Below are positions 34,799-44,159 of a stretch of 64,000 nt of DNA, in pieces. Where the stretch lies: positions 26,629-90,628 of the forward strand of contig CALLMD010000024.1 of assembly GCA_938007935.1 (NCBI GenBank), read 5' to 3'. The stretch comes from an uncultured Hellea sp. (GTDB lineage: Bacteria; Pseudomonadota; Alphaproteobacteria; Caulobacterales; Maricaulaceae). How positions within the stretch are numbered: the stretch's first letter is position 1; the number at the start of each line of letters is the position of its first letter. The notes beneath the pieces were generated by a model. The model made no database searches and was not told the DNA's origin. It saw only the letters and a list, made by a program, of their open reading frames with translations. The position numbers and the translations under genes were made by a program.

Positions 34799-37005
34799 TG
34801 GCTGAGCTTCTTTTTGAAATTTTTTGCGAAGAAATTCCGGCGCGGATGCAGCAACGCGCTGGACAGGACCTGTCCAAGGCCCTGGTTGATGGCCTTAAAA
34901 AAGCAGGCCTCACTGTTGAAGGTGAGCATTGTTATACGGGGCCGCGGCGTCTCGTCTTTACCGCGGATATTCCGCTGCGCTCGCCCGATATTTCTGAAGA
35001 ACGTAAGGGCCCGCGTGTGAGTTCCCCTGAACAGGCTTTGGCTGGGTTTATGCGCGGGGCAGGGCTGTCCGATATTTCTGAGGCCGAAATCCGAACTGAT
35101 CCGAAAAAAGGTGATTTTTATGTGGCGTTGATTGAAAAATCTGGCGCAGATAGCGCCGATATTATCGCGCCGCTTATCCCAGAAATTATGAATAATTTCC
35201 CGTGGCCGAAATCTATGAAATCAGGCACGTCAAATTTCCGCTGGGTTCGCCCGCTCACCAGCATGATATGTGTGCTGGATGGCAAGGTCATCAGCTTTGA
35301 AGTTGGCGGCGTGAAAACCGGTAACACGACCGAAGGCCACCGCCGCCACGGTAAGGGGCCTTACACGGTCAAGAGTTTCAAAGATTACCGCAAACAGCTT
35401 GAAGGACCAAAGAAACCTCATGGTCATGTCATGATCTGTACCTGCGAGCGCAAAGATAAAATTCTGACCGATGCCCGCGCGGCCTGCAAAGCCAAAGGTT
35501 TAGAGCTTGTCGAGGATGAAGGCTTGCTCAATGAAGTCGCAGGTCTCGCCGAATGGCCCGTCGTGATCTTGGGCGATATGGATAAGGGCTTCCTAGAGCT
35601 ACCTGATGACGTTATTCGCCTGACCCTGAAAACTCACCAAAAGACATTTACCGTCTGCGATCCCAAAACAGGTAATCTTGCGCCGCATTATATTATCGTC
35701 GCCAACCAAATTGCGCCAGATGGTGGCGAGGCGATTAAAAAAGGGAACGGTAAAGTCATTTCGGCGCGCCTCTCTGATGCCCAGTTTTTCCAAAGCGAGG
35801 ACGCGAAGAAAAAGCTCGAAGATTATTATGATAAGCTCGACACGGTTGTCTTTCATAAGAAGCTTGGCTCTATTCAAGAAAAAGCCGATCGTGTTGCTGC
35901 GCTTGCTAGAACGCTCGCAGATAATATTGACGCTGACCCCGATAAGGCGGAACAAGCCGCCAAGCTCGCCAAATGTGATTTGGTCACGCAAACTGTTATC
36001 GAGTTTACCTCGCTGCAAGGTCAAATCGGCGCGCAAATGTATCGCCGCGAAAACGGTGATGCTGACATCGCCACCGCCATTGAGCAGCATTACAAACCCC
36101 AAGGCCCAAGTGATGCCGTGCCGACAAACCCTGTCGCCGTCGCTGTGGCCCTCGCGGATAAGCTCGATACATTGGTCGGGTTTTGGGCGATTGACGAAAA
36201 ACCGACAGGCTCAAAAGACCCCTTTGCGCTAAGACGCGCCGCCCTCGGCGTGGTACGGATTATATTAGAGAACTCGAAACGAATTCCATTAGATTTCTTC
36301 CTTCGATCTCATTCAAACTTTATATTTTCCTCGATGATCAATAAGAAAAGTTCAGAAATGAACAAAAAGGTATCAGAAGGTTTGAAGGCTATGCAACATT
36401 TGGGGAAAAATGTTGATGTAACCTCTTTTGACGATGATTTTCCCGCCATTAATGAAATTGAGGAATTAGCTGAACTTACAGATAGTCAAATGCAGAACTT
36501 GCTGGCCTTCATACTTGACCGCCTCAAAGTCTATCTTCGCGATAAAGGCATAAGCCACGACATTATCGATGCGGCGTTGACTGAAGGACAAGATGACCTC
36601 CTCTCCATCGTCAACCGTGTCGAGGCCCTTCAAACTTTCCTTGAAACCTCTGAAGGCGAAAACCTTCTCGCAGGTTATAAACGCGCGGCGAATATCCTCA
36701 AGGCCGAAGCAAAGAAGGGTGAGTTACCCGCAGGGGCGCCCAATAAACCCAGCGAAAAAGAATCGGTTGCGCTTTATGAGGCGCTTCAGAGCGCAAGTCC
36801 CAAGATTGAGTTTGCGCTTAATGATGAAAATTACACCAAAGCTATGTCAGAACTGGCCACTTTACGGGCGCCGATTGATGCATTTTTCACACATGTTCAA
36901 GTTATTTCAGATGACACCGCTGTCAAAGAAAACAATCTTAGACTCTTAGCCCAGATACGTGATACGGCGCGTCAAATCGCCGACTTTGACCGCATAAACG
37001 GTTAA
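34798..37005 (+). CDS. glyS: Glycyl-tRNA synthetase beta subunit
   Basis: GlyS is the tRNA-binding subunit. Starting at ATG 34798 ([18 protein letters not shown]), one base overlapped with glyQ, it has 735 residues, somewhat longer than the usual 690 or so. Family motifs are LFEI.cEEIPARM, FRWVRPLTSMICVLDG, EGLLNEVAGLAEWPVVILG and the HD-like AVALADKLDTLVGFWAIDEKPTGSKDPFALRRAALGVVRI. Residues around 495-550 (NKKSSEMNKKVSEGLKAMQ...) form an AT-richer insertion absent from my recollection of the family and probably explain the extra length. A DALR-type anticodon domain ends the protein. Confidence 0.95.
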   Translation: MAELLFEIFCEEIPARMQQRAGQDLSKALVDGLKKAGLTVEGEHCYTGPRRLVFTADIPLRSPDISEERKGPRVSSPEQALAGFMRGAGLSDISEAEIRTDPKKGDFYVALIEKSGADSADIIAPLIPEIMNNFPWPKSMKSGTSNFRWVRPLTSMICVLDGKVISFEVGGVKTGNTTEGHRRHGKGPYTVKSFKDYRKQLEGPKKPHGHVMICTCERKDKILTDARAACKAKGLELVEDEGLLNEVAGLAEWPVVILGDMDKGFLELPDDVIRLTLKTHQKTFTVCDPKTGNLAPHYIIVANQIAPDGGEAIKKGNGKVISARLSDAQFFQSEDAKKKLEDYYDKLDTVVFHKKLGSIQEKADRVAALARTLADNIDADPDKAEQAAKLAKCDLVTQTVIEFTSLQGQIGAQMYRRENGDADIATAIEQHYKPQGPSDAVPTNPVAVAVALADKLDTLVGFWAIDEKPTGSKDPFALRRAALGVVRIILENSKRIPLDFFLRSHSNFIFSSMINKKSSEMNKKVSEGLKAMQHLGKNVDVTSFDDDFPAINEIEELAELTDSQMQNLLAFILDRLKVYLRDKGISHDIIDAALTEGQDDLLSIVNRVEALQTFLETSEGENLLAGYKRAANILKAEAKKGELPAGAPNKPSEKESVALYEALQSASPKIEFALNDENYTKAMSELATLRAPIDAFFTHVQVISDDTAVKENNLRLLAQIRDTARQIADFDRING

Positions 37006-37058
37006 TCTATCTATGCTATAAGCTCTACAAATTTGGGGCAAATATGTGGAAGAGTCCT

Positions 37059-39713
37059 ATGACAAAATGGGTTTATAATTTCGGCGGGGGATCTGCTGAA
37101 GGCGACACCTCGATGAAAAATCTTTTGGGCGGCAAGGGCGCGAACCTGGCCGAGATGGCGAGCCTTGGTTTGCCTGTCCCGCCTGGCTTTACGATGACAG
37201 CCGAAGTTTGCACGAGTTATTATGAGAACGGCGAAAAATACCCAGATGATTTAGACCCGCAAACCGAAGCGGGCCTCACCCATATTGAAAAGCTGACCGG
37301 TAAAAAATTCGGAGATAGTCAAAACCCGCTTCTCGTGTCTGTACGTTCTGGCGCGCGCGCCTCTATGCCCGGCATGATGGATACGGTGCTAAACTTAGGT
37401 CTGAATGATGAAACCGTTGCGGGGCTTGCCGCGCTCTCTGGCGATAAACGCTTTGCGCTAGATAGCTATCGCCGCTTTATCACCATGTATTCCGATGTCG
37501 TGCTGGGCGTGCATCACCATACATTCGAAGATATATTAGAGCGTCATAAAGATGACCAAGGCTATATGCTCGATACTGAAATGGAAGCCGAGGATTGGTC
37601 CGAGGTGATTGAGCGCTTTAAGGAAGCGGTGAAACGCGAGCTAGGTAGAGACTTCCCGCAAGACCCGCGTGAGCAATTACAAGGCGCGATTGATGCTGTT
37701 TTTGGCTCTTGGATGAATGACCGCGCCGTTGTCTATCGCCGCTTAAATGACATTCCTGCGGCTTGGGGCACGGCGGTCAATGTTCAGGCTATGGTCTTTG
37801 GGAATATGGGCGAAACCTCGGCAACAGGCGTTGCTTTTACGCGCGACCCGTCCACTGGAGAGAACACTTATTATGGTGAATTCCTTATCAACGCTCAAGG
37901 CGAAGATGTTGTGGCTGGTATTCGTACGCCGCAAACCTTGACGAAAAAAGCGCGCGAAGCGATGGGTGATAAAGCCCCCTCTATGGAAGAAGCTTTGCCC
38001 ACGGTTTACGCTGAGCTGGCCAAGACATTTGAAAAGCTCGAAGCTCATTACCGCGATATGCAAGATATCGAATTTACCGTCGAGCAAGGTAAGCTCTGGA
38101 TGCTCCAGACGCGGACGGGGAAACGTACGGCCCGCGCCGCGCTAAAAATTGCGGTTGATATGGCCGAGGCGGGTCAGATTACACATGACGAAGCCTTGAT
38201 GCGCATTGAGCCGCTCTCTTTAGATCAATTACTTCATCCAACCCTTGACCCAGATGCGCCGCGTGATGTGGTTGCCATGGGCCTTCCGGCCTCTCCGGGC
38301 GCTGCCACGGGTGAAGTTGTCTTTAACTCCGATGAAGCCGAAGAGCTTAAGAAGAAGGGCCATAAGGTTATTCTTGTTCGGACTGAAACATCGCCTGAAG
38401 ATATTCATGGCATGCACGCCGCCGAAGCGATTGTTACAGCGCGGGGCGGCATGACCTCTCACGCGGCTGTGGTCGCGCGCGGCATGGGCACGCCTTGTGT
38501 GTCTGGCGCGGGGGATATTCGCATTGATTATGAAGACCAGCAATTTTCAGTCGCGGGCCGCATTATCAAAAAAGGCGATATCGTGACAGTAGACGGGGCG
38601 ACGGGTCAGGTTTTTGCGGGCAAGGTGGATATGATACAGCCTGAGCTTTCGGGCGATTTTGCCAAGGTTATGCGCTGGGCGGATGAGGCGCGCACGCTGG
38701 GTATTCGCACCAATGCTGAAACGCCGCTTGATGTACAAACTGCGCGCGATTTTGGCGCGGAAGGCATTGGTCTTTGCCGTACAGAGCATATGTTCTTTGA
38801 GGCAGACCGTCTGGCCCATTTCCGCGAAATGATTTTAGCTACGGATAAAGACGGCCGCGAAGCCGCGCTTGCTAAAATCTTGCCGGTTCAGCGCGATGAT
38901 TTTGCTGCAATTTTCCGTATCATGGGTGATCTGCCTTGTACCATTCGTTTGCTTGATCCGCCGCTACATGAATTTTTGCCCCATGCCGAGGCCGATATTC
39001 AATCCGTTGCTGATACGCTTGGGCTTCCTGCCAAAGAGCTTATGGCGCGGGCAAGGGAGCTCTCAGAATCTAACCCGATGCTCGGGCATCGCGGGTGCCG
39101 CCTAGGTATTAGCTATCCCGAGATTTATGAAATGCAAGCCCGGGCGATTTTCGAAGCGCAGAAATTGGTATCTGAAGAAAGCGGCGTGACGCCTGTGGCG
39201 GAAATCATGATACCGCTTGTGTCCTCCGCCAAAGAGCTTGAAATTTTGAAAGCGGCTATTGACGGTGTGGCTAAGGACGTTGGCGCGCTCAAATATAATG
39301 TGGGCACAATGATAGAACTTCCGCGCGCGGCATTACGGGCAGGGGATATCGCCCATCATGCCGAGTTCTTTAGTTTTGGAACCAATGATTTAACCCAGAC
39401 AACTTTTGGGCTTTCGCGGGATGATGCAGGTAAGTTTTTGCCTGATTACGTGCAGGCGGGCATTATGGAAAAAGACCCCTTTGTTACCCTTGACCAAGAC
39501 GGTGTTGGCGATCTTATCCAAATTGCGGCCGAGCGGGGTAAAGCGACGCGTTCAGATATTAAGCTAGGTATTTGCGGTGAACATGGCGGCGATCCCGCCT
39601 CCATTACCTTCTGCCATAATGCTGGACTAAATTATGTCTCGTGCTCGCCTTATCGTGTGCCGATTGCCAAATTATCTGCGGCCCAAGCTGCCATTGCCTC
39701 GAAATCGGCATAA
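37059..39713 (+). CDS. ppdK: Pyruvate phosphate dikinase
   Basis: PPDK interconverts pyruvate, ATP and phosphate with PEP, AMP and pyrophosphate. The start at 37059 (MTKWVYNFGG) fits the family; an earlier ATG at 37044 adds five residues. The 884-residue product has the N-terminal ATP-grasp domain (MKNLLGGKGANLAEMASLGLPVPPGFT), the swivelling phosphohistidine site GGMTSHAAVVARGMGTPCV, and the C-terminal PEP-utilising barrel (EGIGLCRTEHMFF, FGTNDLTQTTFGLSRDD, KLGICGEHGGDP). It follows glyS on the same strand and could be cotranscribed. It supports gluconeogenesis or glycolytic flux control together with gap. Confidence 0.96.
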   Translation: MTKWVYNFGGGSAEGDTSMKNLLGGKGANLAEMASLGLPVPPGFTMTAEVCTSYYENGEKYPDDLDPQTEAGLTHIEKLTGKKFGDSQNPLLVSVRSGARASMPGMMDTVLNLGLNDETVAGLAALSGDKRFALDSYRRFITMYSDVVLGVHHHTFEDILERHKDDQGYMLDTEMEAEDWSEVIERFKEAVKRELGRDFPQDPREQLQGAIDAVFGSWMNDRAVVYRRLNDIPAAWGTAVNVQAMVFGNMGETSATGVAFTRDPSTGENTYYGEFLINAQGEDVVAGIRTPQTLTKKAREAMGDKAPSMEEALPTVYAELAKTFEKLEAHYRDMQDIEFTVEQGKLWMLQTRTGKRTARAALKIAVDMAEAGQITHDEALMRIEPLSLDQLLHPTLDPDAPRDVVAMGLPASPGAATGEVVFNSDEAEELKKKGHKVILVRTETSPEDIHGMHAAEAIVTARGGMTSHAAVVARGMGTPCVSGAGDIRIDYEDQQFSVAGRIIKKGDIVTVDGATGQVFAGKVDMIQPELSGDFAKVMRWADEARTLGIRTNAETPLDVQTARDFGAEGIGLCRTEHMFFEADRLAHFREMILATDKDGREAALAKILPVQRDDFAAIFRIMGDLPCTIRLLDPPLHEFLPHAEADIQSVADTLGLPAKELMARARELSESNPMLGHRGCRLGISYPEIYEMQARAIFEAQKLVSEESGVTPVAEIMIPLVSSAKELEILKAAIDGVAKDVGALKYNVGTMIELPRAALRAGDIAHHAEFFSFGTNDLTQTTFGLSRDDAGKFLPDYVQAGIMEKDPFVTLDQDGVGDLIQIAAERGKATRSDIKLGICGEHGGDPASITFCHNAGLNYVSCSPYRVPIAKLSAAQAAIASKSA

Positions 39714-39720
39714 TTTGGGC

Positions 39721-39737
39721 TGAAATTTCTTATTTCA
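39721..39737. other. Small inverted repeat after ppdK
   Basis: TGAAAT-TTCTT-ATTTCA is a six-base-pair inverted repeat eight bases after the ppdK stop. It may be part of transcript-end structure along with the stronger hairpin at 39778. Confidence 0.3.
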
Positions 39738-39777
39738 AGGTCTTTGAAAGGCTTTGATAATGAAAATATATCGTTAT

Positions 39778-39801
39778 ACGTGCATTTTTTTAAATGCACG
39801 T
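39778..39801 (+). terminator. Perfect 10-bp hairpin downstream of ppdK, possible terminator
   Basis: ACGTGCATTT pairs with AAATGCACGT over a TTTT loop. Only a weak T-rich tract (CTTAAATTT) follows, so termination may be inefficient. It stands 64 bases after ppdK and just before the CtrA box of the next gene. Confidence 0.5.
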
Positions 39802-39808
39802 CTTAAAT

Positions 39809-39824
39809 TTAATCAGCAATTAAC
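39809..39824 (+). promoter_or_regulatory. Exact CtrA box TTAA-N7-TTAAC
   Basis: TTAA (39809-39812), seven bases (TCAGCAA), TTAAC (39820-39824) match the CtrA consensus exactly. It lies 109-121 bases before the likely start codons of the SleB-type hydrolase gene. A GANTC site (GATTC, 39868-39872) follows at a typical promoter distance. In Caulobacter such boxes overlap the -35 region of CtrA-controlled promoters. ctrA itself is in the window. Confidence 0.7.
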
Positions 39825-39944
39825 CATAGTTCTTCATGAGATGTGTCTTAGATGTCACAAATCACATGATTCTTTATGTGCGGCGTGATGAACTATTGTC
39901 AGACTCAGGTCGGGCCGTTAAACCCCGCCGCCATGGTAGATTAT

Positions 39945-40691
39945 ATGCGACCAAAACGATATACTTTCGCAGGCTGGGCTGTCGCTCTGAGCGCTATCGC
40001 GACGGCGGCTTGGGCTTTTCCAGCCATTGCTGATAAAGCGGCGAGCCAGCGTGAGGCAGCTGTTTGGCAAGCGCGAGCCGAGGCCTTTCAAGGCGTTGAT
40101 CTCTCGGCTGTTAAAATTTCGGGTCACGCGCAGACATTAACTGATTTTCATACGGACGCCGATATTATAAATCCGCTTATGCGCGACCTTGTCATGACGA
40201 ATGATCTTTTGGGTGTTTCCGCCGAGATGATGGATAGCGCAAAATTTAATGCTCAAGAGCATCGCTGCCTCTCCGAAGCGGTTTATTATGAGGCGCGCTC
40301 GGAAACAAAGTCGGGTCAAAAGGCGGTTGCCGAAGTCGTCAGAAACCGCGTGAAGTCCAAGCATTATCCCAATACGATTTGCGGCGTTGTCTATCAGGGC
40401 GCAGAACGCATCACAGGCTGCCAGTTCAGTTTTACATGTGATGGCTCTACCATGCGTGAACCGCGTGGTCAGGCCTGGAAGCGCAGTCAGGACATTGCCA
40501 CGCTTTCGCTGACCAATGGCGCGAAGCCCATGACGAACCGCTCGACCCATTATCATACAGTTGAGGTCAACCCGAAATGGGCGCCCAATATGCGTTTCAC
40601 AAAGCAGATTGGCTTTCACAAATTCTACCGCTTTAAATTCCGTGAAATCCCAGCGCCAAGCGCTAGCGTTTCTGTCGCGCCGCCAACTTAA
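39945..40691 (+). CDS. SleB-type cell wall hydrolase, exported
   Basis: The start at 39945 (MRPKRYTFAGWAVALSAIATAAWA) gives a signal peptide or anchor; an ATG at 39933 adds four residues and a longer frame begins at 39876. The catalytic domain (about 105-215) has EHRCLSEAVYYEARSETKSGQKAVAEVVRNRVKS, the SleB pattern with the Glu of YEARSE, and GCQFSFTCDG. It ends KWAPNMRFTKQIGFHKFYRF. These muramidase-like enzymes cut peptidoglycan (SleB is a lytic transglycosylase). An exact CtrA box upstream suggests cell-cycle-timed expression. Convergent with mrp. Confidence 0.88.
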   Translation: MRPKRYTFAGWAVALSAIATAAWAFPAIADKAASQREAAVWQARAEAFQGVDLSAVKISGHAQTLTDFHTDADIINPLMRDLVMTNDLLGVSAEMMDSAKFNAQEHRCLSEAVYYEARSETKSGQKAVAEVVRNRVKSKHYPNTICGVVYQGAERITGCQFSFTCDGSTMREPRGQAWKRSQDIATLSLTNGAKPMTNRSTHYHTVEVNPKWAPNMRFTKQIGFHKFYRFKFREIPAPSASVSVAPPT

Positions 40692-40701
40692 TCTTTAAGG
40701 C

Positions 40702-41790
40702 TTAAGTCTGGGCGATTAGGTTTTCGGCCATTTTTGCAAATATATCTGCTACCGGCCCGTCACGGCTTGCCGCTGGTATGCCGTTATCCCCGCTTTCCCT
40801 AATGGATATATCTAAAGGCGCGCCGCCAAGGAAAGGCACGCCAAGTTTTTCGGCTTCAATCTTTGCTCCGTTCTCACCGAATATGTGATGGCTACTCCCG
40901 CAATCGGGACAGACATAAACACTCATATTTTCGACAATGCCAACAATGGGAATATCCACCTTCTCAAACATGCGCACGCCTTTGCGCGCATCGGCGAGCG
41001 CTAGGTCTTGCGGGGTGGAGATGATAATCGCGCCTTTGGGCTTTATATCTTGGGCCAGTCCGAGCTGGGCGTCACCTGTGCCTGGCGGCATATCAATAAT
41101 AAGGTAATCCAGCTTACCCCAATTCACATCCCAGAGCATTTTGGAAATCGCGCCTTGCACCATAGGCCCGCGCCAAATAATCGGCCCGTCATCCTCAGTC
41201 AAAAACCCGATGGACATGGCTTTAAGACCATGGGCGTCAAAAGGTTTTATTAAACGGCGGCCCTGGGCCTCTTCCGTATGGGCGCGCACGCCTTTCAGCC
41301 CCAGCAATATGGGCGCGCTGGGTCCGTGAATATCAGCGTCCAAAAGCCCAACCGCTTTGCCTTGTTTGGCTAGCGCGACTGCAAGATTGACGGCAATGGT
41401 TGATTTCCCAACGCCGCCTTTGGCTGAGCTAACTGCGAGCACCGTCGCGACTTGCTCGTCCCCTTGATAGCCTTCGGGGCGGCGTGCTTGATGCGGATTG
41501 GGACTGCGTCTGGGCGCGGCTGATTTTCCAACTTTGGGCGCGGCTTTATGAGCGGTCAAAACCACCGTGGCTTTATCCACGCCGCTTAATCCCAAAAGAC
41601 TGTCTTCAGCTGATTTACGTACGGGTTCAAATCCGCTGGCCAGAGCAGGATCGATGAGCAAGACAGCGGTTAGGCTTCCGTCTTTAAAATCAAGATCGCC
41701 GAGCATTCCCGCCGAGACGATATCGCGGCCCGTACGCGGATCGCGAATGTCGCTTAAGACTTTTAACGCCGCGCCTTCAGAATATGGCAT
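40702..41790 (-). CDS. mrp: Mrp/NBP35-type iron-sulfur cluster carrier ATPase
   Basis: The 362-residue product begins with a DUF59/MIP18-like domain (1-90, LSDIRDPRTGRDIVSAGML). The deviant Walker A is VSSAKGGVGKSTIAVNLAVALA, then GLLDADIHGPSAP, IIDMPPGTGDAQL and the C-terminal cluster-bridging CxxC in YVCPDCGSSHHIFG. Mrp/ApbC proteins bind a 4Fe-4S cluster as dimers and hand it to targets. Sdh, ETF-QO and others here need such clusters. Its start codon overlaps the stop of the upstream exported repeat protein by one base. Confidence 0.94.
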   Translation of the reverse strand: MPYSEGAALKVLSDIRDPRTGRDIVSAGMLGDLDFKDGSLTAVLLIDPALASGFEPVRKSAEDSLLGLSGVDKATVVLTAHKAAPKVGKSAAPRRSPNPHQARRPEGYQGDEQVATVLAVSSAKGGVGKSTIAVNLAVALAKQGKAVGLLDADIHGPSAPILLGLKGVRAHTEEAQGRRLIKPFDAHGLKAMSIGFLTEDDGPIIWRGPMVQGAISKMLWDVNWGKLDYLIIDMPPGTGDAQLGLAQDIKPKGAIIISTPQDLALADARKGVRMFEKVDIPIVGIVENMSVYVCPDCGSSHHIFGENGAKIEAEKLGVPFLGGAPLDISIRESGDNGIPAASRDGPVADIFAKMAENLIAQT

Positions 41791-43769
41791 TAGGGAAGCG
41801 CCTTGAGATTTTCATTTGATGGGTTTTCACAAGCGCGGCGTAATTCGCCATTTGGTGAGAGTAGAAGCGGGGCATGTGGGATATAGTTTTTATCCGTCTC
41901 GTCATAAAAGCTAATAAAAACATCGCCGTTTTTTTGTTGTGCGATTTGTGTCTTACTATGCGGGAGCTGTGCATGGCGTACCAAGCTATAACCTGTTGGG
42001 TGTTTTGAGAGACGATAAACCGCTGCGCGACCATTGGGATGTCCATCTGATATGAAGGCCCAAAATTTAGAAGCATATTGACCAAGCGTTTGAGGTCTTA
42101 CGGGCATAATCGCTGCGACATTATTATGGATTCCATTTTGCGGATTAAGAATGGAGACGCCTTTGCCGGATTTATTATCATAAAATTGCAAATCCCCGCC
42201 TGCCTCTCCTGCGCCAAAGCCAACTAACCAACCACTACGTGTCGGGACGGCGGTTTGGACATAATGACGGCGAGGCCCCGTAGCGGTAATGTTCACATTG
42301 GTCAGCTCAAAGAAAGGCAGCTGTTTGGCATCGTCCTTAAAGTCATGCGGCATAGCGCGGCACATCTTCGCAGTTCTATTTATTTGCTTGGATTCCCTAA
42401 GCAGTTTCGCTTCTGAAAACTCTGTGCCTTTCGTTAAAGCCGTAACCGCTAAAGCGCTCGCGGCTCTGACCTCGGTAATAGGATGAGTATTAAAATCTGC
42501 CAATTGCGCGATCCTGCTTTTATCTTTTTGAGCCGCTAGCGTTTTAATCCCGAGTAAGAGCATCCCGTAATCGGTTTTATTGGTCAGGGCCTGACTAATC
42601 TGAAATGTCATAGGGGCTGGAAGTTTCGCAATATTGTTAAAAAAAGCTTTGGCCGTTTCAGGATATTTATAAGGATCTGCTTTCAGCTTTCCCCATATTA
42701 TATCCGCCCAGGGCTTGGGGTTAGCTTTGGCGGAGCTATAAAAATTTTTGGCATAAGCGCGTGGTAGCGTCTCATGATTATCCAAAGCCGTTTTCAAATT
42801 GTCAATCATCAAAGGTGTTTGCGCAAGGGCAGGCCCGTTCAAACCTTCATATCCCATCACGGCGTCAAATCCGGCCATGCGCCCCATCGGGCTCATCTTC
42901 GGATCATTGGCGACATCGCTGGCAAATTTAAGATAAAATCCATCGACGCGGTTTTCATGACGATGGCGTAAAAGCGAAGCCAGCGCGAAAGCGGTTTGGG
43001 CTTCGTTGTCTTTCAAATCATAAAGTGTGCCCACCAATGTCTGAAAGGCGGTCTTGGGGTCTTGGGAGTAAAGTGCGTCATAGGCGGCAATAATAGAAGG
43101 GCCGTCGCTTGAGCGTAAGATACGGGTCAAGACAGGGCGGCTCGTCTCGGGCGCGGCCGATGTAAGAAGGCTCACCATAGCGGGGGTCGGGGCGTTAATC
43201 GCCGCCTTTGCCAAGCGCCCATAATCCATTTGCCCCAAAGGTGGCCTGTTTTGTACCGCGGCCGCGCTATCAATGATGGCGCGCGAGAGCTTGGCAATAT
43301 CGGGCTTAGGGTGGCTGAGCGTTTCTATCGCGCGGCTGACCACGGCCGGGGAGAGATTGGCGCGCATGATTTTGGCATGGGCCGCAATATCGCCGCGCGG
43401 CCATAACGCCGCGATTTGCGCTTGGTCTTTGGGGCCATAAGTCAGTGCGTTTTTAGAGAGTAATATTTGCGCGCGGCTTTGCACGGTTTTATCCCCGCTC
43501 GAGAGACGGGCAAAAAGCGCGGCTTTTCCCGCAGGCCCAAATTTAAGAAAAGCCTCTTGTAATACAGCATAATCAAATTCATCAGGGCCGTGGCGCTCTA
43601 AAATATCAAGGCAGGTTTTAAGCTTGGCGCATATCGTGATTTCAGCGCGCGTCAGCTGATGGGCCTCCGCTGCCCTCGCGCCAAATATGAGGGCACTTAT
43701 AAACGCAAGGCTAACGGCGAGGCGCATATAAATTTGAAATGTCATCCCCAGAAAACGCATAGACTGCAC
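41790..43769 (-). CDS. Exported helical-repeat protein of unknown function
   Basis: The 659-residue frame begins with several Met codons; the signal peptide is best read from Met15 (MRLAVSLAFISALIFGARAAEA). Residues 40-480 are paired helices like HEAT or ARM repeats (for example FLKFGPAGKAALFARLSSGDKTVQSRAQILLSKN). The C-terminal 170 residues are beta-rich with Trp/Gly (TRSGWLVGFGAGEAGGDLQFYDNKSGKGVSILN), like a propeller blade set. No catalytic signature is seen. The stop overlaps the start of mrp by one base (TAATG), an odd coupling of an exported protein with a cytosolic Fe-S carrier. Confidence 0.75.
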   Translation of the reverse strand: MQSMRFLGMTFQIYMRLAVSLAFISALIFGARAAEAHQLTRAEITICAKLKTCLDILERHGPDEFDYAVLQEAFLKFGPAGKAALFARLSSGDKTVQSRAQILLSKNALTYGPKDQAQIAALWPRGDIAAHAKIMRANLSPAVVSRAIETLSHPKPDIAKLSRAIIDSAAAVQNRPPLGQMDYGRLAKAAINAPTPAMVSLLTSAAPETSRPVLTRILRSSDGPSIIAAYDALYSQDPKTAFQTLVGTLYDLKDNEAQTAFALASLLRHRHENRVDGFYLKFASDVANDPKMSPMGRMAGFDAVMGYEGLNGPALAQTPLMIDNLKTALDNHETLPRAYAKNFYSSAKANPKPWADIIWGKLKADPYKYPETAKAFFNNIAKLPAPMTFQISQALTNKTDYGMLLLGIKTLAAQKDKSRIAQLADFNTHPITEVRAASALAVTALTKGTEFSEAKLLRESKQINRTAKMCRAMPHDFKDDAKQLPFFELTNVNITATGPRRHYVQTAVPTRSGWLVGFGAGEAGGDLQFYDNKSGKGVSILNPQNGIHNNVAAIMPVRPQTLGQYASKFWAFISDGHPNGRAAVYRLSKHPTGYSLVRHAQLPHSKTQIAQQKNGDVFISFYDETDKNYIPHAPLLLSPNGELRRACENPSNENLKALP

Positions 43770-44159
43770 ATAAAGAGTTATCAGACTAGGTTCAAGACAA
43801 TAGCAAAGAGATAACAGTTAGCGGCGTTATAAAATTGGACGGTTCTGTGGTGTCATCAGATTCGGATTTTAAAAAATGCGCCAAACTAAAAGTTGCGCTT
43901 TTAGCTAATTCGATTACAATCGATGATAATCAAGAAACTCGACAGTGCTTTCACATTCAATTTTAATATTTCACTTTGGTAACAAAAAATAACATTCTCG
44001 ATATTGGAGCTTTTTCAACAGTATTAGTGCAAAAGCAGACATTGGAATTTATTGAGGATAGCCAAGTTATCAACTTGAGCCTATTTTTCAAAAGTTTATT
44101 TTATGATTTCAAAAGTGAAGAACCAAAACCCGAAAAAAAATTCGTGAAAGCTGACTGTA
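43770..44159. other. AT-rich non-coding stretch
   Basis: These 390 bases separate the exported repeat protein from the next gene and are more AT-rich than the flanks. A short frame (TTG 43976 to 44182, 68 residues) is open but overlaps the next gene and has no convincing ribosome-binding site. No RNA gene or clear promoter was recognised. A breakpoint of an acquired segment may lie here. Confidence 0.4.
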
